Assembly (NCBI GenBank): GCA_023014335.1
Contig: JAECYW010000018.1
Location: 868,001-932,000 of the forward strand
Direction: 5' to 3'
Length of the DNA: 64,000 bases
From: Galerina marginata
Taxonomy: Eukaryota; Basidiomycota; Agaricomycetes; Agaricales; Galerinaceae
The notes beneath the pieces are model-generated. The model had not been told where the DNA came from, ran no database searches, and saw nothing but the letters and a program-made list of their open reading frames with translations. Positions 1-16,079 of this stretch are shown here, in pieces. The stretch's first letter is position 1, and every line of letters starts with the position of its first letter. Position numbers and translations under genes: made by a program.

Positions 1-1
1 A

Positions 2-564
2 GCGAAACCTGAAGGGACGGTTGGTCCTGACTCCTTTACCCTGGCTGCATGGCGCAGTAAACCCCTCGATCCATATACAGGCCTACCTGTAGTTCTCTAC
101 CACAAAGACGAATTCACCGTGACGCAACGAAAGGGCTGGGAAATCTGCACTCTTTCACTCAATGTTCCGTCCGAGGTACGGTTCCCACTCCAAAGCCGCG
201 ATAACATCAGTGGTGACCGTCGTTTATTTGGGCTGGCGGCCTATTCACCATGCCATACAGAGCGGGGTAGAATATCTGGCACAGGTTCCGCCCGGTTAAA
301 TAGATCACAGTAGTTGGATCTAATTGGAGAGCGCTAAATCCATGTCGCCGTACTAGTCGTAAATGGAGATGATGGGGTGGGCGTCTCGAAGCGTGCTTTG
401 TTGTCGAAGATCAAAAATATCTACTCCAAGAAATGTTGCCGAAGCTCCGACTCGGCGAAGTTATATTTACTGGCCCAGTATCGGATTCCTCGGTATGGAA
501 CAAAGGTATGGACGCCTGCGTATTCAAGAAATCACCCACTCCAAAAGGTCAGATAATTCCATAA
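2..564 (+). pseudogene. 3' end of an unrecognised broken gene
   Basis: The window opens inside a reading frame (2-313) that encodes a protein-like stretch including DPYTGLPVVLYHKDEF and KGWEICTLSLN. Another coding-looking stretch follows in the same frame at about 335-430 (HVAVLVVNGDDGVGVSKRAL). It continues only after a frame change at 433-564 (LPKLRLGEVIFTGPVSD..., stop TAA 562-564). A possible donor (GAGGTACGG) lies near 175, but no intron set joins all parts cleanly. I do not recognise the family. The three pieces look like the tail of one gene starting left of the window, with at least one frame break near 430. It could instead be an intact gene whose introns I failed to place. Confidence 0.35.
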
Positions 565-2569
565 CGTCATCGCACAAGACCCGTTCACATCGCTTGCAAT
601 GCCCAGCCGGACCTTGAAGGTCAGAGAAAGCGTCGTGTGATTGCCAATGCCAGTTCGACTGGGAAGATGTAAGCTGTCAAGTTTTTATTCAATTGACTTA
701 GACGAGTTTTAAAGCGATTGTGGCGGTTGATTCAATGACTTCAAGTACAATCTCGTATTCCAAGGGATATCGAGCCAGGGCAGGAAAGGTAAAATGTGTT
801 TACCGATGATCACAAACAAAAGGAGAGGTATGTTGGTTCCACTGAAAGGTGCTGAGATGAGTGAAAAAACGTAGTCGTATCTGTACACATGCAGTGCTTT
901 CCAGGTGGCTGATGACGAGCACCCAGAAGCTTCGGCGATTGGGTGACAATAGGCAGGAAACGAATAGAGCATCTGAGCCTTTCTCTGACAGCGGCGAGAA
1001 AATCAGGCTCATATGGGTCTGAACGGCGAATATGTTTTCAGTGGGTTGAGCACGCCTTCCTTGTTGCAAGTACTTGATCGTGCAAGTCTCGGTCCTCAGG
1101 CACGGGCTTAAGGATAATTGTTACCAAAAGACACGTCAAGACCCAAATTGAAAGCACCAGTAAAGGATATGATTATTCCAGCGTTCACCAGATGACGAGC
1201 ATACGAAGATGAACTATTAGATCGGTAATCTCCAAGGTCATGATAGCAGACGCAAGCCTCAGCAAGGATATTTTTCAAGGCACCAAGGGAAGATAAAGAT
1301 CCGACCAATAGGTCGAAATCGTCAGTCTATTTACTGATGAAGTTTAGAACTAAGACATAGGAGCTTTCCAATAAAAACCCATAGACCTGTCCCGAATAAA
1401 GAGATAACATTTCGATGTGGCTGGTGTTCAGAGATCATTGCGTCCTCGACCTGATTGACCTGTTCAGGACTTTTGGTTAGATGAGCGATAGATGGTGGAC
1501 GGAAGTCCAGGTGACAGACACAGTTTATGGTACACAGAAAGCGCATAGATATCGGGTGCAGTAAGTCGTCTAGCTCAGCAGATTTTAACCAGAAGATTGA
1601 ACCAGACGGATAAGGTGCTGCTAGACTCGAATCCGTATCGGAGAGCTGAAAAGGGCAAAGAAAATGGCAAAGATTAATCACCGGAAGCATAAACTATTTT
1701 AATACCATCATGATAGTCAGCCAACGTCCTATTTATAAGAGAAACTTCACCTCGTTAACGACGAACGATACTCAGCGAAATATGAAGGAGTGACACAAGT
1801 GAATCCAAATCGATGGGTTCAAGTGGTACTATCACGTGCAACGGGATTCAAACGGTCAGGGAGATTCAAAACCGCATCTACAGCTTGCACAACACAGCAT
1901 CTCTGCCAAAATTTTTGCATATTCTAAATTCCTTTTATCTTAGCTTCACGAATATCCAAAAATTTTGAGGAAAAGTTGACTTGAGCATGTTGTGGACGGC
2001 GTTCTCTCGAGATTACCCACATCAAATTGTAATAGATTTGTGTCTCAAGCTCCAACGACTTCGATTTAGAGCACAAAATTTTAGAGATACATTTTTCCAA
2101 TGGTTTTACACCTGTGTACAAAAAATTGGGACGTCAAAGTGAGTGTAGCACATAATGTAGAAGAAAAGGTCGAAAAAGCGTGACGAAATCGTGACACTTC
2201 AAAGGATTTGTCCGCTTTCGGCTCGCTGGAAGATTCCGTGACTTTGCGTTACTTTTTTTGAATCTCTCTGACCGCCTTTATTTTGAGCTCAATTCTACAC
2301 CAAATGTCTCAAAATTTTGCATTTGAAATCCTTAAGATAAAAAGAAAGTCGTTGTAAATTTTGGTGAAGATTGAAGGAAAACTCGTTGGGGAATTTGAGA
2401 TTTAAAATCGCTTGTCGGGGTTTTTGAATCTCCTTGGGCTTGATAGTAGATAAGTCCAACGCGTGACCCAAAATAGTCGAGGCAGGTCACGCGCACGGTT
2501 TCGAACCAAAGCTACACAAACACCAACCCTCTCTCCGACACACTCCGAACATTGGCCAGCACATTCACC
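565..2569. other. No confident gene
   Basis: Minus-strand open frames of 66-119 codons occur at 709-1690, for example one ending at 1331 with a hydrophobic C-terminus. Neither their splice borders nor their sequences connect into a recognisable protein. They could be an old decayed membrane-protein gene. 1700-2460 is AT-rich with no coding signal. The last 100 bases are presumably the promoter and 5' leader of atp17. Confidence 0.4.
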
Positions 2570-3038
2570 ATGCACGCAACCCTCATCCGCCGCCAGCTCG
2601 GGGGCCTCATTCCGCCTAAAATCGCCACACCTAAACTCGTCGTGCGTCCTCAGTTCTTCCTAGAAGCTAACCAGAACTTTTTACGAATTTTTCTCGATTT
2701 TTTCGCATGCAGTCAGGTGGATCTGGCGCTGGATTGGGCCCGCTCGTAAACTTCTACTCAAAACTTCCCAAAGGCGAGGCCACCGCTCGCGTCAGCGGCC
2801 TCAAAGGGCGTTACTTTGCTGGTGCGAACGCATCAGGCAAGCCCATCGTGGCGGTCATTCTCAGCCTATTCGCTATTGGCTACACCCTTGACTACAACAG
2901 TGAGTTTGCACCGTTTTGTTTGGACTTCGTATTGCTCACAGAATTTCGTAGTGCATCTAAGTACGTGGGCCCTCGAAAGGTGTCCTTCTTGGCTTGCTAA
3001 CGCCTCTCACAGAGCACCACAAGAACCACGCGCACTAG
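2570..3038 (+). CDS. atp17: Mitochondrial ATP synthase subunit f
   Basis: Encodes a 97-residue protein matching subunit f (Atp17) of the F0 part of mitochondrial ATP synthase, a small inner-membrane protein of the peripheral stalk and dimer interface. Exons: 2570-2641, 2713-2899, 2952-2960 and 3013-3038, all with GT..AG introns and agreeing phases. Family marks are the basic N-terminus (MHATLIRRQLGG), the PPKIATP segment, the LVNFYSKLPKGEA block, one membrane segment (PIVAVILSLFAIGYTLDY) and a His/Lys-rich C-terminus (HLKHHKNHAH). Exon 3 is only 9 nt (TGCATCTAA), yet it restores exactly the expected MHLK junction. The start ATG follows TTCACC and gives the family's usual N-terminus. Confidence 0.93.
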
Positions 3039-6000
3039 ATGAACCCACTGGGACTTGTGGTAGACATAACACTGGCATAGATCATACTGGAGCCAATCAT
3101 ATTATTTTTGCGTCGCTTCCAATCGTGAAAGCCCGGTCACCGAGTCTTCAACTTTAATCCCCCATTCTTGACTGTCTCGTTTTTGCTGGACCTAAGAAGT
3201 CTCAAGGGAGAAGAGGGCCAGTGAGAAGGCGCTTTAGTCCGTCATTTGGAAGGACGGGCTATGCTTTTCAAATTTCAAGCTTCGATAAGGACAAAGGACT
3301 AGGGTGCGTTTATGAGCCAAATACTCTCTTGGTTGGCTGAGTCCAGGAAGCAAGACGGAAGAAGGGGATGAAGGAGTTCTGTTCTCTGAATGGCAACAAT
3401 GGCAAAGAAGGATCCAAGATGAGGCCATATGAGCGCCAAGGCCAGACCGTCGGACGGTCGTATTGCCCGGATTGCTCTTCTTTGCTGCCCAGTAGTTCAC
3501 GCGACTACGATCGAAATGTCCCTTTTCATGATTCGCTTCCTGCAGGCCGCTCGGAATGCTGGGTCCGATTGAAGGTCATCTGAACCCTTCTTGCGGAGCC
3601 CTCCGTGCTTTGGTTGTGAGGCTCAGTATACGGCTTCTGGTCCAGACCAAGTTATTTGCAATTCTTACTTCCGCTCGCAGTCTTTGCACTATTTACTGAT
3701 CACAGGAGCAACCTCAAGCTGGTCGAAGTTACGGCAATTGAGTGGTCCACACCTGCACTGCACAATCCCTGTAAGCCACGTTCTCCACGCATCTGTAAAG
3801 TGTAAGCGGCGCAGCCTCCTATGATCGAACCCTTCCTGTTCTCCATGAAGCAAGCAGTGTTCTTCCAATGAAATTCTAGCTGAATGCATAGCTAGCGGCG
3901 TAACCCTCGCGGGAGACGTTATCCCGACGACCACAATGGGCCTGTAGATAAGACGAGTCTTCTGCCTTGTCTACTATACTTTTTGTTGGACGTTGAAGAG
4001 TTTGGGTAAAGGTTCAACCTGCAGCGCACGATAAGCTCAGGACTGGAACCTCGGAGACCAGAGTCGCGCATCGTCTCCGAGTTGATAAAAAGAGTACCCG
4101 GCCTTATCAGTTGGCTTGTCCTGCGCTGCAGGAATCTTATCACGGCAACAGCACTAGAAGCGCCTTGCGCCGAAGTCGTGTCAGCCATGATCGACATTCC
4201 CAAATATAACAATTCGAATTGACGATCTGCAGAGCAAGCTTTAAGACGGTATGAAGTCCTGAGAACATAATGGCCACAGTCAACGTGAAGACTAGCATTA
4301 ATACTATCTTGGAAAGGAATTTATAGACGGACATGTGGTGTACTTTTTGTTTCCTACACCGATCAGCAGATCACAATCTTCTTTTGTGTGACTTCTACCC
4401 GAAGAGATCAAGGACAGGCACTCACATGCGTCATACACACAACGGAAGGGCAGGGTTGACCAGGGTTGGGCTGAGAGGAAAGAAGCGACAATGTATATGG
4501 GGTGAGAAAAGTAAGAATTGCAATTATAATATACATGGAATGCTTGGTGGTATCATCATCGAGAAGTCGTACAGTGGGTCATGGGCGTTCGCCCCGCCTA
4601 CCTAGGCGCGTCATCTCAGCCTCACCCCCGCAGCCCGAGCCTGAGCGGCTCGACAAGCAAAGCAGAATTCAGCTACGCTGTCGACATCTCGTTGGATCTC
4701 AGGCCCATAGTTCTGGACATTGCAAAATCAGATACGGATCAGGAAGGAGTCCCATTTCCAGCGTCGGGGTACACTTGCCTTCGCACATGTCTGCTGCCGA
4801 CAACCGTTGGCGTGGAAGTAGCTCCGCTCGCAGTTTGTTGCGTTGCAGTCAAGGATGGCCACCACAAGGTGACGTTGGAAATGCTATGCATTGGTTTCGA
4901 GTCAGCTAGCAACAATAGAAAAGAGTGGGCGCCAATGGCCGAACGGACCCCGCAGCTAGTCCATCGTGTCCCTTCGCTGAAGAAAAGAAAGGACCGGTTA
5001 GATGGCGAACAGCGTTCTCAAGGAGTGAGTAAGACGTACGCGATTTGTTGGCACATAGTTTCGTGGAGAAGGTTGGGGGAGGTTTGTTAATGGAAGAGAT
5101 AAATCAACCAAAGTGTAAGATGACCTTGGGAGGGGATGGGGATGGGGGATGTAAAAGAGAAAGAAAAGAACGAGCACTTTATACCAGTGGGATGAACAAA
5201 GGAAAGGGAGGCCCTTTCGGCAGTGCTGGTACTTACGGCCTTATGTAAATTCGGGAAGCTCCAATTGCGAGTCGGAGTAGGGAGATAGGATAAAGGCCGG
5301 AATAGGTGGTCCATCATATACCCTCAATCAATAACCACATCCGTTCTAGCAAGACGCCAGGCGTGAGATTACACACATGTGAGAACCATCTCTCCTCCCT
5401 GGCTTCCGTTCCGATGTTTATGGCAATTGATTGAGCAGCCCGCATGTGACTATTTATCTGTTCTTTCGGTCTGACAAATGAACGTTCATGAACATGACAT
5501 TGCTTCGAATCACCTAAGGTTGTTGGGCCGCCTGCGGGTTTGGTGTAAAAGGGTTTCACAGCCTTTTGTGTCGCCTTTTGTATCGATGTACCCTCGCACA
5601 TCTAGATAAAAGGGTCCCCTTTCAAATGACGATTCCACTTATAACGAGAATATTTAGGCCCGTCCTCCGGAGGGCGTCGCGACGGAACCAAAATCTTGGC
5701 TAATTTGTCAGCGAAGAAATCCCATATCGAGAAAATGAGATTCACTCTGAATCTGTTATTAACCGGTTATTCTGTCAATATGTCAACTTTGTGAACCTGC
5801 GCAAAGCAAAAGGTGCGCCTAAGATGGGTTTGAAGAAACCCGCGTCGTGTGAATGGGTCAAATGAAAGCTTCTGACGACGCATGTGGAAGCACTGCGACT
5901 TGCAAAGGAAAATTTCCGAAATCCAACTCGCATCGATTGCGCGCTGATAAAATGATAATGACCTTGAATTCTCGTCTTGAAGATAGGGCGATAGCGATAG

Positions 6001-6339
6001 GACTGCAGCATCGCTCAAGATCCGTGATGGCCAGTTTTCGCGGACTTTGACGACCTAAGACACGCTGATACACCGCCGTTTGCTCTTATCTGTCAGAAAC
6101 GTGTCCTCTGAACCGCGGAAAAGCTCTCGCAATCTGTTGCTAGTCAAATTAGCATTTCAGGGTGTTAATATGCTTGAGGAGGTCAGGTCAATGGCGATAC
6201 CTGGTTTATATCCGTCGAAGTTTCCTTGCAGCGGTTGCTACAATACCAATGTTAGTCCTCGGCAACGAAGAGTGAACCTGTGAGAATCGCGCAATGGAAG
6301 GCCAGAGTTAAAATAATCAATTATAAGTTAGAGCAAATC
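3039..6339. other. Intergenic, no confident gene
   Basis: Only short open frames on both strands. One minus-strand frame at 4140-4334 begins with a hydrophobic signal-like segment (VLMLVFTLTVAIMFSGL). One plus frame at 4581-5090 is 169 codons long, but neither its composition nor its splice borders look like a gene. A small secreted-protein gene on the minus strand near 3.9-4.3 kb cannot be excluded. Confidence 0.4.
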
Positions 6340-8269
6340 CTATGACTTTGTCGCTTCTAGATGTACCACCACGAATCTTCGTGTCAAGAGGTTGAAAATG
6401 GTGCCAAATATAAACGCGATGACCGAACAGGTGAAAATAATGACGTTATAAGGCATGCTGAAGTCCGGTGTCGCCAGGTCAACGAGGAGCGTCGAGGTAT
6501 ATATTCGGCCATCCTTGACAGAGAAAGATGAGCCATTGTTAACGAGCTCCACCGGCGTGAAGATGGCTGGCGGGAGGTCCCACCCCCTTTGAGCATCCGG
6601 GGGGTGCTCCGTATAGCGTAGGAAGGCTTTCGTAACGTCCATGGTAAGCTGGACGGTGCTTTTCGGTGGAAGGCTCAAGAGGACTTGGAAGGTAGTCGGC
6701 CGAGAGTGTGGAACGGAAGGAATATACTTGAGATTGGAGATGATTCCGCCTTGGGGTAAAAGGCGTCAGTATTTGAAAATAGAGATCAAACCTAATTAAC
6801 CTTGAGGGACACCATCAATTCGGGCTTCAAGGGTATGCACGTAAAATTGGAGTAGCCAGGGCATTGTTTCAAGATATAATGCATGCACCGTCGAGGCTTG
6901 TTCGTTGGTAATAACAACAGATAGTTGTCCATAGGCTTGGCTAGAACCTCGAAGTGTCCGCTTTACGGTAAATGGCGTCGAGTCGGAGTGGTATTCCAGG
7001 GCTAGATAAAAACACGTGAAGTTAAATAAAGGAAATTTGCAAGGAGACCTACGATAAATGAATGGGTCAGGCCATATCATTCTGACGTTCAGCGGCTTTT
7101 CATCTAAGCATAGCGTTGAAGTGATAGAAGGCGAGATAAAATTCACCGGAAAGCTTACAAGAATTCACATTGAACGATGCTAGACCTCCTTCAATCGAAG
7201 ACGGATCAGGTTCGATAGAGTAGACACCGTTCCTGGGCAATGACACAATGACATTGCTTGTTTGCGCAACGGGGCAGGCTCTGTCAATAGAGCGGTCAAA
7301 GAGAGACTGAATAGACCAGTCTAGTGTATAATCACGTTGAGTCAAAGCCTGATCATGAAAAGGACAAAATCCAAACAAACCTTGCTTCCTCTCCGTTTCA
7401 GACCGTAGAGGATCAAACACAGACTGGAAAGTTAGCCTCATTTCAACGCCTTCGTCCTCGCGCCACAGCACATGGACGCCCATGCCGTGCCAATCGGCAT
7501 CAAAAAGGCGATGAGGATTCAAAAGGCTGGCAATTCCTGACAGTGATTTGCAAGGAAGTAGTTTTAAAAAAGGGGTTAGGTTTTCGGTGCAGACATGCTC
7601 CGATGGCAAAGAGGCGTGTCGAACTTGGTGAGGGGCTTCCCAGTCGGGCAGGTTTCCCTCCGGCACAAATGATTGTGGAGGTGAGGTGGTTCGCAGTTCA
7701 TCCAACGATCCGAGAGAAGCGCAAAAAAGGCCTGCAAGCGCGTTACGAAGACCTCTCCACCGTTCGTCCACCCTGGTCCACAAATAAGCGTGAGGCATTG
7801 AGGGTACAAAAATTTAGGGTATCTCACGTCTTCGTCCCACCGCCACCCATCCACGCCCATAATTCTGCACCAGTGCCAACGCCTTTCTCTTCTGGGTAAC
7901 CCCAGCGATCATAATTCCAATTGCCAGCATTGAGTGTCAAATGAAGCTCGGTCACGGCATATTGCCGTAGAATCTGACCCAAGGCAAGAGGAAATACAGT
8001 ATAATGTTGTGCTGTTAATGCTCAGTAATCGTCGAAAAAAGTATTGGCTGGGTTTTTGACGTACAGTCGTCTTCTATATCCAAAGTCGTCGGGTCTCTTG
8101 GTGACATTCCAGTCAAAAGTGTGGTAAATGTGAACTTCGAGGCAACTTTGCCATCCTGCAATGTATTTATGGTCAACTTCTCGTCAAACCTTTCTGAATT
8201 GGATGCTAAAGCAGCCAGGCAAAGATTTAGCAAGGTGAGTGGCCACAGTATATGCTGCGCTTTCAGCAT
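6340..8269 (-). CDS. gpi16: GPI transamidase subunit Gpi16/PIG-T
   Basis: A 554-residue PIG-T/Gpi16 protein, an ER membrane subunit of the GPI transamidase that attaches GPI anchors to proteins. Exons on the minus strand: 8269-8065, 8011-7828, 7772-7159, 7103-7053, 7001-6801 and 6749-6340; phases agree throughout. Visible features: a signal peptide (LKAQHILWPLTLLNLCLAALA), the NERFDEKL-like start of the lumenal domain (SNSERFDEKLTI), the block ELHLTLNAGNWNYDRWGYP, the short exon with WPDPFIY, and a C-terminal membrane segment (VIIFTCSVIAFIFGTIF) followed by a short cytosolic tail. Length fits fungal homologues. An ATG 12 codons upstream is in frame; I chose the one directly before the signal peptide. 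No frame break was seen. Confidence 0.93.
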
Positions 8270-8740
8270 CGCGCCGCGGTGGTCGTCGTTCTTGGCAATG
8301 AGCAATGCGTTACATCCACATCACGAGGTGTGACAAAAGTTGTGTGTGTTTGTTTGTCTACTCCAAATTTGGGAAATGTCACAACACGAGCGGGGCCTCA
8401 ATTTGATAACAATTTTTGATCTTTCCTTCTGACTGAACTCTGTAGATTCTTTTTGTGGTTTGGAAGACGGCCTTCCAGTAACCAATTATTATCAATCGAT
8501 CAAGTCCGCTTTTTCAATTATTTCGTCAAGAAGTTGGTATCGGAAAGGCCTTTATCGCTGTAGACCCACGATGGTATTGATCTTTGCCCCCTCTAGTCTC
8601 AGGTTCGCAGAATTGACTCGGTGGCGTATCTTGCCTACGACACCGACAACGAGGTCACTTGCGGTCAGCAGATCTTGAGCATTTATTTCGCGGTTGAAGT
8701 AATCTCAAGGCGTTCTCCTGACCTAATATTTATAAAGGTC
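8270..8740. promoter_or_regulatory. Divergent promoter between gpi16 and afg2
   Basis: The 471 bases between the two divergently oriented start codons contain no gene and must hold both promoters. No clear TATA box is placed at a usual distance from either start. Confidence 0.4.
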
Positions 8741-11835
<3,095 letters not shown>

Positions 11836-13758
11836 AAGATCGGAAGGCTTCGAGGATCACACACTTTGTCAATCGGTTATCAAAATTAACGAGTAAACGC
11901 GTCCACTCCCCTTTAGATTTCGGGGATCACCCTTGGTCCTAAGCTGAACGTCATTGGATGGAATTGTCAGAGATAGCTTTTGCGTTTCCGTTCTTCATGT
12001 CGGAAATTTTTCGAAGAGCTAAAAGTGAAGTGAGATTGCAATGATTTCTTATTTTTGGCCATCTTACGAAAGAGGTGACTGACAGCCTGAGATTCCGAAA
12101 CTGGTTGATCGTTGACTATCACTTGATCCTTGGGTGTCGTGCAGATGCTAAGAATATAATACGAAGTATCGGTGTATCTTTACCATACTAATCGTCGAAA
12201 TAGCGGAGGAGGGAAATTCGTTTCTTTGACAGCGTTGATGGGTGAAGTTGCAGGATGCAAGAACGGGGTAATTTTTAGCTACTAATGGGCAATGGTTTCT
12301 GTAATGCCTTATGGCGAAGTTGGGGAATAACTCGAGGAGTTTGCCGTGACCCTGGCGCAGAAGACAGAACTGTTTTCTGAATCTAAGACATCAAAACCCT
12401 CAAACGTTATTTTCTATTACGAAGTCCAACGCAGCAAAGTGAGCCGATAATATTCCACCTGCGAAGCATTTCCCTACCACGCGCTGGAAACGAGGATTAA
12501 CACGACATAAAACGGTCTGCGAAATTGGGATGTCCACTAGAAAATTTCTAGGGACGTTGTCCTAATGATTTAATATCGATGCTAAATTAACAACCTTGGG
12601 GTGGGCTTGCTGAGTGGCTTTCACAACGATTTCTACATGAACACTGAACAAACATCCACCTACATCCACACACCTGCATTAGCTGTTCGATTTGTACCTC
12701 AGATCTGAAGTACTGTCCCATATAGAATCAATGCCGCGAACCTGACGAAGAACGACAGAAGACATAGCCTAAGTAATATTACCTCGACGCAAAACACCGG
12801 TTTCGTGAATCCTAGTTTCTGCTCTGTGGTATTGGCAAACTGAGATAAAATTGTCGCAAACGACGGCTTAATTATTACCGTTTCCGGGGGATTGTTGAGA
12901 TATAGATCGTGATAGAATCATATAGAGAACTTCCCAATGTGCCGCAGACAGACTTGCGAAGATTTCCGGTTCGATTGGACCAGTCTCTGACCTCCTAGTA
13001 CTAGTGCGAGTCATTTCCAGTATATGTATCGCAGGATGGTGAATAAAATTCGAAAACCTGTTTTGAGTCCTCAGGCCTCAGGCTTTCTGTGGAAGCATAC
13101 GAGTTTCGGGCAGGCCCGTTTCAGTGTCCACAGGTTGGGGTATGCATCGAGAGAAAAAAAATCAAGATTGATAACGGGCCAACAAAGAGTGGCAGAAGCC
13201 CAAGTATAGAAGCGCGGATCGCCACGAAGCTGGATTCGATAATATGGTACCTTGCTTTCCTGTGCAAGGCGACCGTCTCAAACAAGTGTATAGGAGCAGG
13301 TACACAAGGTCCTACAGGGGAGGCAGAAGAGACCTTCCTTTCTTGATTTAGATTCACGCGTCCTACAGAGGGTAAATGAGAATTATTAGATGACAGGTTT
13401 CATTATGACCACTTGACCTCACCCAGCGTGAAACCAAACATCTACTTGAAGATGAGAAGTGACTGAAAAACAGCTCGAATTCAGGGTGCTGTATTGCCAA
13501 TGTTGATACGATCATGATCGATGAGTTCGCCTTGGGAATTGTTACCCTCTTTGAAAACGACGACCCATTTATAACACGAGTATTAGAAATCCGGACTTGT
13601 AACAAAAAGAAAAGTGATCTCGAAACCCGGTAATAGGTTGCTGACCTTCCAGAATCCATACAAAGAAAATAATCCTCCTTAGCTGAGCATGATGGAGTGA
13701 AAAATGAAGGGTATAAACGATGTAGATCCGAAAATAATCCAATGATGTTAACGAGTCT
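11836..13758. other. Intergenic, no gene seen
   Basis: About 1.9 kb with only short, protein-unlike open frames (the longest are 78-98 codons near 13.1-13.7 kb on the minus strand). No repeat structure was noticed. Confidence 0.45.
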
Positions 13759-14832
13759 TCAGACAACAAGTGTCTTTTGGAACCACTCGACAGTTTGTTT
13801 GAATGCACCTTCATAAGCCTCCTTTATTTCGGGGAAGGCTAGATTAGGCCGAGAAGCGAAACCGTGAGCAGTTCCTGTTTCGGAGTGAACCTCATTTACT
13901 TCAAGTGATCGAGAAATTAAAGGAGAATCCCACCTTTATATTCCTTGAATTCGTATTCAACAAAATTGTCTTTCCCTTTTCTTTCGGCAAGAACAGCTTC
14001 AGACTGGTGGCGAAGAGACTCTGGGAAGAACAGGTCCTCTAATAGAAAAGTTATTATCTGTACAAGGTTGGGTCAAGAGCTCAAGGCTGACCTTCTGCAC
14101 AAATCCATGCAACAGGAACTTTGATGGCCTTCACTTGGTCAATGCTGAAGCGACCGGGGTGCGCAACGATGACAGCTGTTCACAAGATCGGTACCTCCTA
14201 TCCGGACACATGTAGCACCTCCGTAGCAATACCTAAATCAAGGTGAGGTAGCTTATACTTGGATGAGAGTGCCACTGACGAACCCGACTGCCCCAATTTT
14301 CTCGTACTTCTTTTTCTCCCTTATTAAACCAATGAACTAGGAGGATAACATAAACGTCAGTAAGAGGCAGCTTTCAGAAACTAGAAACGTACAGATTCCA
14401 AGCGTTTATCCACGACAGAAGGCCTGTTACTGATGAATGCAGGTATCCTTGGGAGGCCAATGAATATAAACTTGATCCAATCCCACATCGACAATTTTAC
14501 TCCAGCGCGGTCTGGCAGAGTCATCGCTTCGTGTGGAAATAAGGGTTTTCCTGACCATGGCGTGAGCATTGAATGCATGAACGGATAGAAACGTACCATC
14601 GAAATAGTCTGGAACCCACACATCACATTCCAACCGCTTGGCCAATTCATCTGCCATTATCTTGCAAGTTCTTCAAGGGCAGGCCGAATGCATCCGTAAA
14701 AAGGAGAACTGTGCGCTTTGAAGTCTCTTCTCCAGGACCAGGAGCGAAGTAGGCGCCTTGAAAGTCTGCTTGAATACCACCTGTCGGTTCTCCAGCAAGG
14801 ATATCGCCTGTGGTACAGTTTGGGCACGCCAT
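13759..14832 (-). pseudogene. Dienelactone hydrolase family protein, two frame breaks
   Basis: An alpha/beta hydrolase of the dienelactone hydrolase family. Minus-strand exons: 14832-14597, 14550-14393, 14336-14284, 14232-14092, 14038-13934 and 13874-13759. Family marks: N-terminal MACPNCTTGDILAGEPTG, TDAFGLPLKN then IMADELAKRL, VWVPDYFDG, the nucleophile Cys in GYCYGG (split by an intron), VAHPGRFS, and the C-terminal His in GTAHGFASRP. One extra base near 14666 separates LPLKN from CKIMADEL, and one near 14165-14180 separates the catalytic-Cys exon from AVIVAHPGR. Exon phases fit only if each is counted as one surplus base. Without correction the product would stop after about 75 residues. 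Substrate unknown; many fungal members are not true dienelactone hydrolases. Confidence 0.8.
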
Positions 14833-15487
14833 GGCAGCCAGTGGTGATGGTTCGGGTTCAAGGGTGAATTCAACATCGTAATAAGGGCACACATTGTACT
14901 TATACGAGCTCCTCAGTTTCACATTCAGCTGTCGGCTAATGCTAAAATTTCCCAGGCCTCCGGGTATCTTTCCGCACCGTGTAACGGTAGTTTAGTCGTG
15001 ATAACGTTGTAGGCGCGAGTTATCGCTGAAGAGTTCAACATTTGAAGGAGGAAACACGTAGTCTCGGAAACATTCCGAGTGATGGCCGAGTGAACACGTA
15101 ATGTGTCTGGGCATCAAGTTGGGCTCCGGGCTGCCGGATTCCCCGGGGCAGTTGGATATTTCTGGTAATTACTAGATCAAGACAACTAGTCCCCCAAGTC
15201 CTCCAATAGCACATACGCAAAAGCTCTCGATATGAAGACCCGACGAAGTGCTTTTGGCGAGAGTCACTCAGGCAGCTGTCGTCGAAATAAATAAAAAATC
15301 GAAGCAGAATTAGTTTCTAGACTGCCATGGAATGCTGTGGAACATAAGCCTCGTCCGAGTCATCGATGCCACTCGTCGCCTCGTGGCGATATCCTTTGTC
15401 TCTCGACGCCAATTTCGGAGGCGACTTACTTTCAGGCTAGGCGTGGCCTTCGACAAAGGAATAAATACCTGCATCGCTATTTCTGCC
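14833..15487. other. Intergenic
   Basis: Divergent spacer between the dienelactone hydrolase gene and the next plus-strand gene. No other gene is seen. An ATAAATA string near 15460 could serve as a TATA-like element for the downstream gene. Confidence 0.35.
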
Positions 15488-16079
15488 ATGGATCGTTCCC
15501 ATCTTCCAACTATCACCCCCACCCATCAATCAACACGACCTCCAGCAATGAACAACCTTGAGAAGGCCATAGCTCAAGTACTTCGGGAGAATCAAGTCCC
15601 CAGTTACGCCAACGTCTTCAGCGCATACACTTCCATCTGTCACCCACGAGCTGTTATTCCTCCAGCCGGTGCTGTTCTAGCGTTCGAACGCGCAACGGGA
15701 AAGTATCCAGCATCAGAGAATCGCCATATGCGACGTACGTCGCCGACATCCGCAGGGAGTACTGGCAACAAAGCATCGACTTATTACTCTCTATGTTCCC
15801 AGTCGACTCGCCTTTATGACTTGCCCATGCTGTGGAGATACTTTGACGGCCGACGATATGCGGCGAAAGCTGGGCCTTATGATGGGCATTACACCTCCTA
15901 GTGAGTAACCAATTCAATATGTTTTGCATTGTATGACTTACAATAACTCAGTCAAAGAGGTCAAGTCAAAGAAAATCAAATCGAGCCGCGCAGCAAAGAA
16001 GCCCAAGACGAAAAAATTAGGCAAGAATACATTGGTCTTTGACCCATACGGCCCTTCGACGAGCGCTAGGTCGTTGTGA
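15488..16079 (+). CDS. Unrecognised small basic protein, possible frame breaks
   Basis: A protein-like frame starts at ATG 15488 or 15548 (MNNLEKAIAQVLRENQVPSY) and runs through SYANVFSAYTSICHP. The best continuation switches frame to ATYVADIRREYWQQSIDLLL near 15690, then back to YDLPMLWRYFDGRRYAAKAG near 15815. An intron from about 15899 to 15950 leads to a Lys-rich tail (KSKKIKSSRAAKKPKTKK) ending in VFDPYGPSTSARSL and a stop at 16077-16079. The tail looks like a nuclear localisation signal. I do not know the family. The frame switches may be the same kind of single-base defects seen in neighbouring genes, or unrecognised introns. Confidence 0.35.

Noticed and set aside
4502..5090. Overlapping plus-strand frames of 135 and 169 codons
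   Set aside because: Neither looks like a protein family. A Cys-containing minus-strand reading was considered too (near 4.8 kb) but is interrupted by stops.
7348..7381. A possible 32-nt intron in gpi16 exon 3
   Set aside because: Too short for a fungal intron, and removal would break the frame, whereas reading through keeps it.
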